From UBA1731 sp963626295 (GTDB lineage: Bacteria; Verrucomicrobiota; Kiritimatiellia; RFP12; UBA1067): DNA of 22,378 nt. Position 1 is the stretch's first letter, and the number at the start of each line of letters is the position of its first letter. The position numbers were made by a program, and so were the translations under genes. The stretch covers positions 1 to 22,378 of the forward strand of contig CAVFWS010000017.1 of NCBI GenBank assembly GCA_963626295.1, written 5' to 3'. Under the pieces are notes generated by a model, which saw nothing but the letters and a program-made list of their open reading frames with translations, ran no database searches and was not told where the DNA came from. Shown piece by piece: positions 14,085 to 22,096 of the stretch.

Positions 14085-15200
14085 ATGAACAGAGCCATGA
14101 TTCGTTTCTGCGCCTATGCAACTGCGGTATGCGCCGCTTCCGCGCTTTTCGCGCAGGATGATTCCTCGTCAGGCGAGGCCGGTGGAGATGCCTTGTCGGG
14201 AGTGGATCCCGCACTTGTGAAAGCGGCGTCGAAGCCCGCTCCGAAATACTTCCACGAACTGGTGCGGCTCTTGTCCGCCGAGGCGGATGTGTCGGTGCGG
14301 TTGCCCCGGCAGGAAGCGTTCAAGGAGGCCGTTGTCGGCAAGTTCTATCCGAACGGCTCGGCTTTCCGCGTGTCGGGGGGAGCGGCAGAGTTCGAGTTCG
14401 GCAACGAGGCGTCCCTGAAGGTGTCCGCAGATTCGGAGTTCAGCCTTGCCGAAGCCGAGTTCGGCGCCCGTGCGCGCACGGTGATCCCCGTTCGCGGAGT
14501 GTATACCGTATCGCTTCCGCGCACGATGCCCACGGGGCTCTTCTCCGTGGCGTACCCCAACTTCACCGTGAAGGATCTCGCCGGCGAGAGCCGCCACGAG
14601 CTCATGCCTTCCGGCGATGGCGACGAGGCTGTGGTCCATGTCATCACGGGCATGCTTGCGGTCGACGGGCCCCACTACAGGATCGGGCGCATGGGCGCGG
14701 CCGACCGCATCCGGATCCGCACCACGGGCGACAAGCTGTTCACTTCGCTGCGTGGCGAGGCTGGCGACTACAAGGTCATGCTCGACCAGGGCGTATCGAC
14801 GTACAGGGACCCCGTCTCCGGCGAGATGAAGAAGCAGGAGCGCAGCCTCGAGTTCAGCCTTACGCCACAGTGCGCGATCAAGATATTCCGCAAGCGTTCG
14901 GAGGTCGGCGGGCGGATGGCGGTTTCGGTCATGACGTTTGACCCGGCCGGCGAGATGCGCAACAGGTTCACGTTCGCGGAAGGCACGGCAAGCGTCAATT
15001 TCGGCGAGGAGGTCGTTNNNNNNNNNNGCATACAGGATATCTCCTTCAAGACCGATGACGGGAAGCCCGCCAAGAAGGGCGCGGCGAAGGCGGCCCAGTC
15101 GAACGGGGATTCCGGCGACCAGCAGTCTTCCGCCGAATCCTCCAGCGCGGAGCCGGATTTCGGCGGCGAGTCGTCTGACGGCGGTTTCGGGGGCAACTAA
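14085..15200 (+). CDS. Secreted FecR-like domain protein (contains assembly gap)
   Basis: About 371 residues. A signal peptide (MNRAMIRFCAYATAVCAASALFA, cleavage near Ala23-Gln24) directs export. Residues about 60-165 are beta-rich, with GSAFRVSGGAAEFEFGNEASLKVSADSEFSL, which resembles FecR-type domains. I give this as a likeness, not a firm family call. The C-terminus (about 330-371) is low-complexity, rich in Ser, Asp and Gly, and ends FGGESSDGGFGGN. Ten Ns at 15018-15027 hide about three residues. The frame is kept across them, since 933 bases precede the gap and 10+173 follow it, and the protein reads sensibly on both sides. The AAAGGAGG site 7 nt before the ATG is near ideal. It heads an operon with a PpiD-like chaperone 27 bp downstream and then dut, suggesting an envelope role (inference). 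Confidence 0.75.
   Translation: MNRAMIRFCAYATAVCAASALFAQDDSSSGEAGGDALSGVDPALVKAASKPAPKYFHELVRLLSAEADVSVRLPRQEAFKEAVVGKFYPNGSAFRVSGGAAEFEFGNEASLKVSADSEFSLAEAEFGARARTVIPVRGVYTVSLPRTMPTGLFSVAYPNFTVKDLAGESRHELMPSGDGDEAVVHVITGMLAVDGPHYRIGRMGAADRIRIRTTGDKLFTSLRGEAGDYKVMLDQGVSTYRDPVSGEMKKQERSLEFSLTPQCAIKIFRKRSEVGGRMAVSVMTFDPAGEMRNRFTFAEGTASVNFGEEVVXXXXIQDISFKTDDGKPAKKGAAKAAQSNGDSGDQQSSAESSSAEPDFGGESSDGGFGGN
15018..15027. other. Assembly gap, 10 Ns
   Basis: A run of exactly ten Ns within the FecR-like gene, directly after GGAGGTCGTT. It is probably a scaffold join or masked bases, and the true length may differ. The reading frame continues if the real length is 1 modulo 3. Confidence 1.
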
Positions 15201-15227
15201 AACAGAAAACAGAACAGGAACACTAAA

Positions 15228-16910
15228 GTGGTCATTCAGAAGTTCAATCGTATCATCCGCAACAAATGGATTTGGGGCGTCTTCGCAGTCGCGATTTCGG
15301 CATTCTTCGCGTTCGACTTCCTCCTTCTCGGCGGAGACCCCGGCGATGGCGGCGCGACATCCGGAGAGCTGGATGGCAAGGACGTGCCCACATCCAGGTT
15401 CAACAGCTTCGCCGAGGATGTGCGCGGACTCGGGAGGAACCGCAACTCGTCCCTGTCCAACGCGGAGGTCAATCGCGCCGCATGGGAGAACCTCGCCGCC
15501 TACAGCGTGGCGGAGCGTTTGGGGATCGTCGCGTCTGACGAGGAGGTCAGGCAGAGCCTTCTCCGCCAGTTCTCGGGGCAGGGCGGCGCATTCGACATGG
15601 CCACATACGAGCGCATCCTGCGCGACAACGGCTTCACGCCGGAACTGTTCGAATCGGCCGAGAAGCGCCGCATCACCCTTATGAAGCTTCGCATGATGCT
15701 GATGGATTCATCCCGCTTCGTCTCTCCGATGGAGCTTGATACGGCGATAAACGACGTCACCGACAAGCTCACCGTGAGGGTTGTCCGCTTTGCGGACAAG
15801 GCAAAGTCGGCCCCCAAGCTCGACGACAAGGCCCTCAGGGGGTATTACGACGAGAACACCAACTCCATCGCCCTGCCGGACTGCGTGACGGTGAGGTACG
15901 TAAAGTACGTCGCCGACGAGCCGAAGCGCCTCGCCCAGTTCAAGATCACCGACGACGAGATGCATGACCATTACGATGCGAACCTCAACCGCTTCGAGGT
16001 CCAGACCACCAATGGCGTCGTGACCAGGAAGTTCGAGGAGGTGAAGGGCGTGCTCGAGAAGGAGCTCCAGCTCATCGCCTCCCTTGAGGCGTACCGCACA
16101 AACCTGCTTTTCCGCGCCTATCCTTCCGACGGCGCCGCAGACCCCAAGGTCTCGCGCCTCGATGCGATCGCGAAGGAGGACAAGGCGAAAGTGCGCACCT
16201 CGCCGCTGTTCTCCATGGACGGATCGAAGTACGTTGCCGGCTTCATGAGCCGTCCCGCGGCCTTCGCCCCGGGCGTAGACGGCTTCAGCGAGGCGGTGTC
16301 CGAGCTTGACCCGGAGTCGCCGGATCTCCGCTACGGCGTGGTGTCCGGCACCAATTGCGTGTACCTGATCGAGCGCGACAGGTTCGTCAAGGCGCACGTG
16401 CCGTCCTTCAGTGAGGCAAAGTCGATAATCAGGGCCGATGCCGAGGCGGACGCCAAGGAGAAGGCATTCAAGGCCTCGGTGGACAAGGCGCGCGCGCTTG
16501 CGGCGGCGGAACTCGCGAAGGGCAAGCCGTTCTCCCCTAAGATGTTCGGCGACGCAAACGTGTCCACCTCGATAACCTTTACGGTGTCCTCGATGGCTAT
16601 CGGCGCATTCCCCGACGCCAGCCACGTGGCCGCGTCGGCGATGCGCCTCACAAAGGGGCAGATCTCCGATTTCGTGAAGGGTGCGCTGCCCGGCCAGGGT
16701 CTTGTGGTGTATCTTGAGGATCGCGTTCCAGGAGATGCGGCGGAGGCCCAGATGGTTCGCGGCCAGATCCGTGACGAGATGAGCCAGGCGACGGCGTATT
16801 CGTTCGTCACCGAGTGGAACAGGTGGAACCTGTCGCGCATGAACCTCAAGGCCGGCGCTGGCGCGTCCATGGAGGAATATGACGATGACGGTGAAGTTTC
16901 GGAAGACTGA
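15228..16910 (+). CDS. Membrane-anchored PpiD/SurA-like periplasmic chaperone
   Basis: 560 residues starting at GTG, with AGGA (15216-15219) 8 nt upstream. The start MVIQKFNRIIRNKWIWGVFAVAISAFFAFDFLLLGG is a short basic cytoplasmic tail plus one transmembrane helix (about 14-35), as in PpiD. Residues about 75-165 look like the SurA_N/PpiD N-terminal chaperone domain: VNRAAWENLAAYSVAERLGIVASDEEVRQSL, then FDMATYERILRDNGFTPELFE. The middle (about 200-420) contains repeated helical and RYVKYVADEPKRL-type segments, but I cannot find a typical parvulin signature (such as a GGDLG-like motif), so isomerase activity is doubtful. The C-terminus is acidic (EEYDDDGEVSED). PpiD-type proteins help newly exported proteins fold at the Sec translocon. 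dut overlaps its 3' end, so the two are translationally linked. Confidence 0.82.
   Translation: MVIQKFNRIIRNKWIWGVFAVAISAFFAFDFLLLGGDPGDGGATSGELDGKDVPTSRFNSFAEDVRGLGRNRNSSLSNAEVNRAAWENLAAYSVAERLGIVASDEEVRQSLLRQFSGQGGAFDMATYERILRDNGFTPELFESAEKRRITLMKLRMMLMDSSRFVSPMELDTAINDVTDKLTVRVVRFADKAKSAPKLDDKALRGYYDENTNSIALPDCVTVRYVKYVADEPKRLAQFKITDDEMHDHYDANLNRFEVQTTNGVVTRKFEEVKGVLEKELQLIASLEAYRTNLLFRAYPSDGAADPKVSRLDAIAKEDKAKVRTSPLFSMDGSKYVAGFMSRPAAFAPGVDGFSEAVSELDPESPDLRYGVVSGTNCVYLIERDRFVKAHVPSFSEAKSIIRADAEADAKEKAFKASVDKARALAAAELAKGKPFSPKMFGDANVSTSITFTVSSMAIGAFPDASHVAASAMRLTKGQISDFVKGALPGQGLVVYLEDRVPGDAAEAQMVRGQIRDEMSQATAYSFVTEWNRWNLSRMNLKAGAGASMEEYDDDGEVSED
16871..16875 (+). promoter_or_regulatory. 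Ribosome binding site for dut inside the PpiD-like gene
   Basis: GGAGG lies 3 nt before ATG 16879 but 9 nt before the in-frame ATG 16885. The spacing favours the second ATG, giving a 142-residue protein beginning MTVKFRKTD. Confidence 0.65.
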
Positions 16911-17313
16911 CCCCTCCGCGACTCTCCCGTCCTATGCCCATCCCGGCGATGCCGGGATGGACTTGTGTTCTGCTGAGGAACTCGTGATACCACGGGGCGA
17001 ACGGCATCTGGTGCGCACCGGCCTTGCGATGCGGCTTCCGCCGGGATACGAGGCCCAGGTGCGTCCGCGCAGCGGCCTTGCGCTCAGGAAGGGGGTCACG
17101 GTGCTCAATTCCCCCGGCACAATCGACGAGGGATACCGTGGCGAGATCGGCGTAGTGCTTGTCAATCTCGGGGAAGGGCCGTTTGAAATCCGCAAGGGCG
17201 ACAGGATCGCACAGATGGTCGTGGCCCCGTGCACCCGCGCGGGGATAGAGCTTGTTTCGGAGCTTGACTCCACAGAGCGCGGCGCCGGCGGCTTCGGCTC
17301 CACAGGGGTCTGA
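16879..17313 (+). CDS. dut: dUTP diphosphatase (trimeric dUTPase)
   Basis: 144 residues from the first ATG, with all five dUTPase motifs in order. Motif 1 is HPGDAGMDL (21-29), motif 2 RPRSGLA (62-68), motif 3 NSPGTIDEGYRGEIG with the catalytic Asp and Tyr, motif 4 GDRIAQMV, and motif 5 STERGAGGFGSTG at the C-terminus. It converts dUTP to dUMP and pyrophosphate, keeping uracil out of DNA and supplying dTMP synthesis. The length is normal for the homotrimeric class. Its start lies inside the PpiD-like gene (overlap 32 nt, or 26 nt if ATG 16885 is used as the GGAGG spacing suggests), so translational coupling is likely. Its TGA stop (17311-17313) overlaps the proposed -35 of gltX. Confidence 0.97.
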   Translation: MTMTVKFRKTDPSATLPSYAHPGDAGMDLCSAEELVIPRGERHLVRTGLAMRLPPGYEAQVRPRSGLALRKGVTVLNSPGTIDEGYRGEIGVVLVNLGEGPFEIRKGDRIAQMVVAPCTRAGIELVSELDSTERGAGGFGSTGV

Positions 17314-17339
17314 ACAGTAAACGCCCATCATGCTATAAT
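17311..17339 (+). promoter_or_regulatory. Promoter giving a leaderless gltX transcript
   Basis: TGAACA (17311-17316, including the dut stop), a 17-bp spacer, TATAAT (17334-17339) with an extended-10 TGC. ATG 17347 begins 7 nt after the -10, just where transcription should start. No ribosome-binding site fits between them. Confidence 0.75.
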
Positions 17340-17346
17340 ACGCGAC

Positions 17347-18675
17347 ATGGAAGAAGTAAGAGTCAGGTTCGCCCCGTCGCCGACGGGGAAGGTCCACATA
17401 GGCAACATACGCGCCGCAATCTACAACTGGCTGTACGCCAGGCACGTGGGCGGCAAGTTCCTGCTCCGCGTCGAGGATACGGATCTCGAGCGTTCGACGC
17501 CGGAGGCCATCCAGACCCTGCTTGAGTGCATGGAGTGGCTTGGGCTCAACTATGACGAACCGGTCTTTTACCAGACCAAGAACGTGAAGCGCCATCTTGA
17601 ATGCGTAGAGGGGCTGCTTGCGGATGGCCGCGCCTACAAGTGCGAGAAGACGTCCCGCGACGGCAAGACCGGCACTGTCGTCATGTTCCGCATGCCCAAG
17701 GAGGGCGTGATCGAGTATGACGACATAGTCAAGGGCCACATGGCCAAGAAGGCCGAGGACATCCAGGATTTCGCGATCGTCCGTTCCGACGGGTCGCCGA
17801 TTTTCCACCTGGCGAACGTGGTGGACGACATAGACCAGCGCGTCACGCACATCATCCGCGGCGACGACCATGTGGAGAACACGTTCAAGCACATCGAGCT
17901 TTTCAGGGCACTTGGCGCGGAGCCGCCCAGATACGGCCACCTCTCGATGATCGTGAACGCCCAGGGAAAGCCGTACTCCAAGCGCGACGGAGCGGCGTTC
18001 GTCGGAGAGTTCCGCGAGCAGGGATATCTGCCAGAGGCGCTTTTCAACTATCTGCTTCTCCTTGGGTGGAGTCCCGGCGACGACAGGGAAGTCCTCACGA
18101 GGGACGAGATGGTCAGGCTGTTCACCCTCGAGTCCGTGCACGTCACCGCCGCGAAGTTCGACATCAAGAAGCTCCAGTGGATGAATGCCGAATACATCAA
18201 GCGCATTCCACGCGTGGAGTTCGCTGCGGAGCTGAAGCGTCGCATCGAGGCTGGCGGATATGACCTTTCCGGATTTGGCGAAGCGTCCTTCAACTGGGGA
18301 TTGCTTGTCGATCAGCTCCAGGTGCGCACGAAGTTCCTTGGCGACATCCCGGGCAACTGCGCCTATTTCTTCACGGAAGACTATCCGTTCGACGAGAAGG
18401 CCGTGGAGAAGCGCCTGAAGAAGGAAGGCGTGAGGGAACTTCTGCTGGATCTCGCGGACAGGTTCGAGGAGCTCGGGCAGTTCTCGGCGGCATCTTGCGA
18501 GGCGATGGTCAGGGAGCTCTCGCAGGGCAGCGGCATGGGTCCGTGGGTGCATCCGATACGCGTCGCGGTCTCCGGACGCATGGAAGGTCCCGGACTATTC
18601 GAGATGCTGGAGCTTCTTGGCCGTGAACGCACCGTGGCGCGGCTCCGTTCGGCGGCGGACCGGTTCTGCCCATGA
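17347..18675 (+). CDS. gltX: Glutamyl-tRNA synthetase
   Basis: A 442-residue class I aminoacyl-tRNA synthetase that charges tRNA-Glu. The start MEEVRVRFAPSPTGKVHIGNIR carries the HIGH motif (HIGN, 17-20). FRMPKEG, DFAIVRSDGSPIFHLANVVDD and THIIRGDDHVENTFKH are classical GluRS segments, and KPYSKRDG (208-215) is the KMSKS motif. The C-terminal anticodon-binding part seems somewhat shorter than in E. coli (442 against 471 residues overall). Whether it also charges tRNA-Gln, as in bacteria lacking GlnRS, cannot be judged here. The start codon lies at the predicted transcription start with no Shine-Dalgarno sequence, and no alternative start exists just downstream because the family's conserved sequence begins at once. 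The branching-enzyme gene follows 21 bp after the stop. Confidence 0.97.
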   Translation: MEEVRVRFAPSPTGKVHIGNIRAAIYNWLYARHVGGKFLLRVEDTDLERSTPEAIQTLLECMEWLGLNYDEPVFYQTKNVKRHLECVEGLLADGRAYKCEKTSRDGKTGTVVMFRMPKEGVIEYDDIVKGHMAKKAEDIQDFAIVRSDGSPIFHLANVVDDIDQRVTHIIRGDDHVENTFKHIELFRALGAEPPRYGHLSMIVNAQGKPYSKRDGAAFVGEFREQGYLPEALFNYLLLLGWSPGDDREVLTRDEMVRLFTLESVHVTAAKFDIKKLQWMNAEYIKRIPRVEFAAELKRRIEAGGYDLSGFGEASFNWGLLVDQLQVRTKFLGDIPGNCAYFFTEDYPFDEKAVEKRLKKEGVRELLLDLADRFEELGQFSAASCEAMVRELSQGSGMGPWVHPIRVAVSGRMEGPGLFEMLELLGRERTVARLRSAADRFCP

Positions 18676-18696
18676 CCAGACAAGGGCCCTTCAGCA

Positions 18697-20703
18697 ATGG
18701 CGGACATAATCCATGACGACCCGATGCTTGAACCGTATCGCGGCGTCATACGCCGCCGTATGGCGCACGTGCGCGAATTGGCTGGGCGGCTGACGGGTGG
18801 CGCGAAGCTTTCCGACTGGGCATCGGCCCACGAGTACTACGGGCTTCATCGTGTCCGTGGCGGCTGGGTGTTCCGGGAATGGGCTCCAAACGCCACGGAA
18901 ATGTGGCTCGTGGGGGATTTTTCGGATTGGAAGGCGCTACCCGGGTTCAAGCTGAGGCGCATGGACGGGACCGGCGATTGGGAGGGCAGATTCCCTGCCA
19001 AGTCAATCAGGCACGGGCAGTACTTCCGGCTGGATATGCGCTGGAAGGATGGGCACGGGGAACGCATCCCCGCGTATGCGCGTCGCGTGGTGCAGGATCA
19101 ATCAACGGGCCTTTTTGCGGCGCAGGTGTGGACTCCGCGTCCGTACGTCTGGAAAAACGCCGCAATCTCGCGTAGCGGGAGACGGCGTCCAGTCATCCCC
19201 GTGATTTACGAGGCCCATGTGGGGATGGCGAGCGAAGAGGGCAAGGTGGCGACATACGCCGAGTTCCGCGACAGCATGCTGCCCCGCATAAAGGCCGCCG
19301 GGTACAATACCGTCCAGCTCATGGCGGTGATGGAGCATCCGTACTATGGCTCGTTCGGGTACCATGTCTCAAGCTTTTTCGCCGCGTCATCAAGGTTCGG
19401 CACGCCAGAGGACCTTAAGTCGCTCATAGACGCGGCGCATGGCATGGGGTTGCGCGTGATAATGGATCTCGTTCACTCGCATTCGGTAAGGAACGAACGG
19501 GATGGCCTCTCCCGCTTTGACGGCACCGACTACCAGTATTTCCATTCGGGGCCAAAGGGCTGGCACTCCGCCTGGGATTCGCGCTGTTTCGACTACGGGA
19601 AGGTCAAGGTGCTGCATTTCCTGCTGTCGAACTGCCGCTTCTGGCTCGACGAATACCGGTTTGACGGATTCCGGTTCGACGGCATAACGTCGATGCTGTA
19701 TCTGCACCATGGGCTTGGCGTAGCGTTCACGGACTACTCGATGTATTTCGACGGGTCTGTCGATGAGGATGCGTATGCGTACCTTGCGCTGGCGAACTCC
19801 GTGATACACGAGGTGAATCCGTACGCGATAACGGTGGCGGAGGATGTCTCTGGGATGCCGGGGTGTGCCGCGCCTGTGAGGGCTGGCGGGCTTGGGTTCG
19901 ACTACCGCATGGCAATGGGCGAGCCCGACTACTGGTTCAGGATTGCGGAAAAGGTGCCGGACGAGAAATGGTCGATGCAGGGCCTGTACCACGCCCTCAC
20001 CGACAAGCGAGCGGACGAGAAGGTCGTTTCGTACGTGGAATCCCATGACCAGGCGCTCGTGGGCGGCAAGACGTTTTTCTTCCAGCTCGTGGACTCTGCG
20101 GTGTATTTCGGCATGGGCAGCGATCAGCACGGCCTTGCGATAGACCGCGGCGTGGCCCTGCACAAGATGGCCAGGCTCGCCACGTTCGCGCTGAACGGCG
20201 GCGCGTACCTCGATTTCATGGGCAATGAGTTCGGGCATCCGGAATGGATAGATTTTCCGCGTGAGGGGAATGGCTTCAGCTACAGCCACGCGAGGCGGCA
20301 GTGGTCTTTGCGGGATGATCCGAAGCTCCAGTTCAAGGCGCTTGGCGATTGGGATCGCGAGATGATGGGGACGCTTTTGGCGAGCGGGTGCTTCTCGTCC
20401 CGTCCGATCCCGCTTGTCAGGAACGATCCCGACCATGTGCTTGCCTTCTATCGCGGCGGCATGGTGTTCGTGTTCAACTTCGACCCGTCGCGATCCTATT
20501 CGGATTATGGCGTGCTCGTGCCGCCAGGCGGCATGTACCGTCTCGTCCTGGATTCCGACGAGCCTCGGTTTGGCGGACAGGGCAGGATCGCCGCCCGCCA
20601 GGAGTTCTGGCCGTCCAGCGTGGAATGCGGCGATGAGATCGTCCAGCAGATAAGGCTCTACCTGCCGGCCCGTTCCGCAGTTGTGCTTCGTCGCAGGATA
20701 TGA
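18697..20703 (+). CDS. glgB: 1,4-alpha-glucan (glycogen) branching enzyme, eukaryote-like GH13 type
   Basis: 668 residues. A CBM48-like N-terminal domain (about 45-150: YYGLHRVRGGWVFREWAPNA, VGDFSDWK) precedes a GH13 catalytic barrel. Key residues are nucleophile D328 in GFRFDGITSMLY, acid/base E382 in VAEDVSGMP and transition-state D451 in VESHDQALVG. The segments MEHPYYGSFGYHVSSFFAASSRFGTPEDL, FDGTDYQYFHSGPKGWH and MGNEFGHPEWIDFPREGNGFSY are nearly those of animal, fungal and plant branching enzymes. This indicates the GH13_8 type rather than the usual E. coli GlgB type (GH13_9). It makes alpha-1,6 branches in glycogen. No glycogen synthase, ADP-glucose pyrophosphorylase or phosphorylase gene is next to it. 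AAGGG (18682-18686) is a weak ribosome-binding site, 10 nt before the ATG, inside the palindrome AAGGGCCCTT. Probably co-transcribed with gltX. Confidence 0.95.
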   Translation: MADIIHDDPMLEPYRGVIRRRMAHVRELAGRLTGGAKLSDWASAHEYYGLHRVRGGWVFREWAPNATEMWLVGDFSDWKALPGFKLRRMDGTGDWEGRFPAKSIRHGQYFRLDMRWKDGHGERIPAYARRVVQDQSTGLFAAQVWTPRPYVWKNAAISRSGRRRPVIPVIYEAHVGMASEEGKVATYAEFRDSMLPRIKAAGYNTVQLMAVMEHPYYGSFGYHVSSFFAASSRFGTPEDLKSLIDAAHGMGLRVIMDLVHSHSVRNERDGLSRFDGTDYQYFHSGPKGWHSAWDSRCFDYGKVKVLHFLLSNCRFWLDEYRFDGFRFDGITSMLYLHHGLGVAFTDYSMYFDGSVDEDAYAYLALANSVIHEVNPYAITVAEDVSGMPGCAAPVRAGGLGFDYRMAMGEPDYWFRIAEKVPDEKWSMQGLYHALTDKRADEKVVSYVESHDQALVGGKTFFFQLVDSAVYFGMGSDQHGLAIDRGVALHKMARLATFALNGGAYLDFMGNEFGHPEWIDFPREGNGFSYSHARRQWSLRDDPKLQFKALGDWDREMMGTLLASGCFSSRPIPLVRNDPDHVLAFYRGGMVFVFNFDPSRSYSDYGVLVPPGGMYRLVLDSDEPRFGGQGRIAARQEFWPSSVECGDEIVQQIRLYLPARSAVVLRRRI

Positions 20704-20705
20704 CG

Positions 20706-20742
20706 CGCCGCGTCCCTCCGTGCATTCACGGCGAACGCGGCG
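20706..20742. terminator. Two-part hairpin between convergent glgB and dapL
   Basis: Outer stem CGCCGCGT (20706-20713) with ACGCGGCG (20735-20742), then an internal loop, then inner stem CCGTG-catt-CACGG (20718-20731). It begins right after the branching-enzyme stop. No T-run on either strand, so it is a terminator candidate only by position. Confidence 0.45.
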
Positions 20743-20769
20743 GCATTGTGTCACGTGCGAGGGTTTGGT

Positions 20770-21993
20770 TTAGCCAAGCACCTTGGCTATGCGGCTGACC
20801 GCCTCCTCCACGTTGGCGCGCGAATTGAACGCGGAGATCCGGATATAGCCCTGCCCGTTGCGGCCGAAGCCGGCGCCGGGCGTAGTGACTACGTTGGCCT
20901 CCGCGAGGAGCCTGTCGAAGAACTCCCAGCTGTCGCCCTTTACGTTCGTCCACAGGTACGGGGAATCCGTGCCGCCGATAACGTCGTAGCCCAACCTGAG
21001 AAGGGCATCCTTCATTATCCTTGCGTTTTCGAGGTAGAAGTCTATCGTCGCCTTCGTCTGGGCCTGCCCGTCCGGCGAATGCACGGCCTCGGCACCTCTC
21101 TGCGTCACGTAGCTGCATCCGTTGAACTTCGTCGTCTGGCGGCGTGTCCAGAACGGGCGCAGCTCCACGGGCCTGCCGTCGGCAGTGTATGCGAAAAGCC
21201 CCTTGGGGACCACCGTGTATCCGCAGCGCACCCCGGTGAACCCGGCGGTCTTCGAATAGCTGCGGAACTCGATCGCGCATTCGCGGGCGCCTTCGCACTC
21301 GTAGATCGAATGCGGTATGCCGGGGGTGCGTATGAAAGCCTCGTATGCGGCATCGAAAAGCAGCAGAGCCTTTCCTGCCCTTGCCCAATCGACCCAGGCC
21401 TGGAGCTGCGCCCTGGTCGCCACCGCCCCGGTGGGATTGTTCGGGAAGCAAAGGTATGCGACATCGGCATCGATGCCGTCAGGGGACGGCACGAATCCGT
21501 TCGCCGCAGTGCCCTCAAGATACACAAGCCCGGAGTAGCGCCCGTCTGCATTCGCGCCGGTACGCCCCGCCATGACGTTGGTGTCCACATACACCGGATA
21601 GACGGGGTCCGGGACCGCGATCCTGACGTCTCCGCCGAAGAGCTCCTGTATGTTGCCGCAGTCGCACTTGGCCCCATCCGACACGAATATCTCGTCGGCC
21701 GAGACGTCTATGCCGCGAGCCCGGAAGTCCGTCCCCGCGATCGCCTCGCGCAGGAAGTCGTACCCCTGTTCAGGCCCGTATCCGCGGAAGGTCTCGCGCC
21801 TTGACTCGTCATCCACGGCCTTGTGCATCGCCTCTATGACCGCCGGCGCCAGGGGCTCCGTGACGTCGCCGATGCCGAGGCGAATGATCTTGGCGTCAGG
21901 GTTCTTCTCCTGGTATGCCTTTATGCGGTGTGCGATTTCCGTGAAGAGATAGCTTGATTGGATCTTGAGATAGTTTTCGTTGACGCGAACCAT
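20770..21993 (-). CDS. dapL: LL-diaminopimelate aminotransferase
   Basis: 407 residues, the usual DapL size. It turns L-tetrahydrodipicolinate directly into LL-diaminopimelate with glutamate as amino donor, giving the meso-DAP and lysine precursor in one step instead of the succinylase or acetylase route. Diagnostic segments are YLFTEIAHRIKAYQ, IIRLGIGDVTEPLAPAVIEAMH, VSDGAKCDCGNIQELFG, PDPVYPVYVDTNVMAG, CFPNNPTGA (182-190) and FRSYSKTAGFTGVRCGY with PLP lysine K248. The ATG at 21993 has AGGGA (22001-22005) at 7 nt. DapL is typical of plants, Chlamydiae and other PVC bacteria, and supports the lineage guess. It is monocistronic on the minus strand within this window and diverges from gnd. Its stop codon is inside an 8-bp hairpin. 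Confidence 0.97.
   Translation of the reverse strand: MVRVNENYLKIQSSYLFTEIAHRIKAYQEKNPDAKIIRLGIGDVTEPLAPAVIEAMHKAVDDESRRETFRGYGPEQGYDFLREAIAGTDFRARGIDVSADEIFVSDGAKCDCGNIQELFGGDVRIAVPDPVYPVYVDTNVMAGRTGANADGRYSGLVYLEGTAANGFVPSPDGIDADVAYLCFPNNPTGAVATRAQLQAWVDWARAGKALLLFDAAYEAFIRTPGIPHSIYECEGARECAIEFRSYSKTAGFTGVRCGYTVVPKGLFAYTADGRPVELRPFWTRRQTTKFNGCSYVTQRGAEAVHSPDGQAQTKATIDFYLENARIMKDALLRLGYDVIGGTDSPYLWTNVKGDSWEFFDRLLAEANVVTTPGAGFGRNGQGYIRISAFNSRANVEEAVSRIAKVLG
20771..20789 (-). terminator. Perfect 8-bp stem-loop spanning the dapL stop region
   Basis: TAGCCAAG (20771-20778) and CTTGGCTA (20782-20789) pair perfectly around a 3-nt loop. On the dapL mRNA this hairpin covers the last codons and part of the TAA. 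No U-tract follows (AACCAAACCC). It parallels the stop-codon hairpin of the DUF1080 gene. Confidence 0.45.
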
Positions 21994-22022
21994 GTTTTAT
22001 TCCCTTTTTTTATCGGAGGCAG

Positions 22023-22050
22023 ATTATACCACATTTTGCGCGAAGCCCAA
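22023..22050 (-). promoter_or_regulatory. Promoter of dapL
   Basis: On the minus strand: TTGGGC (22045-22050), a 16-bp spacer, then TATAAT (22023-22028) in the context ATGTGGTATAAT. The predicted start near 22016 gives a 5' UTR of about 22 nt. Confidence 0.7.
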
Positions 22051-22096
22051 AATCCGCAGATGGAATCGCATATCAAGCATATCAAGGGAATGCCTT

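Noticed and set aside
14938..15684. 248-codon frame crossing the N gap
   Set aside because: Arg/Ser-rich shadow in another frame, inconsistent with the signal-peptide protein and the PpiD-like protein on either side.
18672..18716. 14-residue ORF (MTRQGPFSNGGHNP) starting as ATGA on the gltX stop and overlapping the glgB start
   Set aside because: Too short, no good ribosome-binding site of its own, and overlaps the real start; probably chance.
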